Shown here: one piece after another, positions 17,563 through 17,685 of the stretch | Layout: each line of letters starts with the position of its first letter | Position numbering within the stretch: the first letter of the stretch is position 1 | Assembly (NCBI GenBank): GCA_017425305.1 | Contig: JAFOOW010000069.1 | Location: 1-17,685 of the forward strand | DNA length: 17,685 bases | DNA from: Peptostreptococcaceae bacterium | GTDB taxonomy: Bacteria > Bacillota > Clostridia > Peptostreptococcales > Peptostreptococcaceae | Reading direction: 5' to 3' | Translations under genes and position numbers: made by a program | Notes under the pieces: generated by a model | What the model saw: only the letters and a program-made list of their open reading frames with translations | Told to the model about the DNA's origin: nothing | Databases searched by the model: none

Positions 17563-17685
17563 TTATTCTCCCACTACATGACACTTTCTGCATCTAGCTT
17601 CATAGCTTTCAACAGCCCCTACTTGTATTATAGGTGCATCATATTTAGCTGGTTTTCCATCTATTAATCTTTGAGATCTTGTTGC
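17563..17685 (-). CDS. tdk: Thymidine kinase (partial, C-terminal 40 residues)
   Basis: Phosphorylates thymidine to dTMP in nucleotide salvage. Only the end is in the window, the gene entering at 17685. The 40 residues include [15 protein letters not shown], which forms the nucleoside-binding lasso in type II thymidine kinases, then [15 protein letters not shown], where the CRKC pair gives the last two zinc ligands. The end HVVGE is directly followed by TAA. A terminator follows. In B. subtilis tdk also lies just upstream of prfA, supporting the call. Confidence 0.92.
   Translation of the reverse strand, partial: ATRSQRLIDGKPAKYDAPIIQVGAVESYEARCRKCHVVGE

Overview
The window is strongly AT-rich, and every gene I can support lies on the minus strand, so transcription runs from position 17685 towards 1. 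Protein content and gene order point to an anaerobic, spore-forming, low-GC Firmicute of class Clostridia. The best fit is family Peptostreptococcaceae (Clostridioides difficile and relatives): the acpS / CBS / GerS-like lipoprotein / alanine racemase / mazEF order next to the atp operon matches what I recall of C. difficile. This placement is an inference from recall, not from a search.

Layout in transcription order. (1) 17563-17685: 3' end of thymidine kinase, with its terminator. (2) 17467-14595: yqhQ (DUF1385 membrane protein), prmC and prfA. PrmC methylates the release factor made by its neighbour prfA; prfA also has a good internal promoter and ends at a terminator. (3) 14466-12718: a ZIP-family metal transporter followed by the Sua5/YwlC tRNA threonylcarbamoylation enzyme. 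A Fur-type palindrome and a start-codon inverted repeat precede the transporter. (4) 12623-11527: rpiB and upp with their own promoter and terminator. (5) 11300-4248: a near-consensus sigma-A promoter, the complete F-type ATP synthase operon atpZ-atpI-atpB-E-F-H-A-G-D-C, and a terminator one base after atpC. (6) 4072-724: acpS, a CBS-domain protein, a GerS/YdcC-like lipoprotein, alr, and the ndoAI-ndoA (mazEF) toxin-antitoxin pair, closed by a terminator. The order acpS-lipoprotein-alr-ndoAI-ndoA is also that of Bacillus subtilis (acpS-ydcC-alrA-ndoAI-ndoA). (7) 603-1: the first 201 codons of a split (N-terminal subunit) transketolase, running off the window.

This is mostly conserved housekeeping DNA, and I do not see a new multi-gene system. 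The parts worth a second look are within known systems. The c subunit carries the full residue set of sodium-binding c-rings. The epsilon subunit stops at the end of its N-terminal domain. A GNRA-capped hairpin lies between atpE and atpF. A candidate sporulation (sigma-E type) promoter sits inside the CBS gene ahead of the GerS-like gene. The metal-transporter leader combines a Fur-like box with a hairpin that reaches the start codon. Several starts were corrected from Shine-Dalgarno (SD) position: alr, acpS, the CBS gene, atpI and the ZIP gene are shorter than their longest open frames, and several genes use GTG or TTG.
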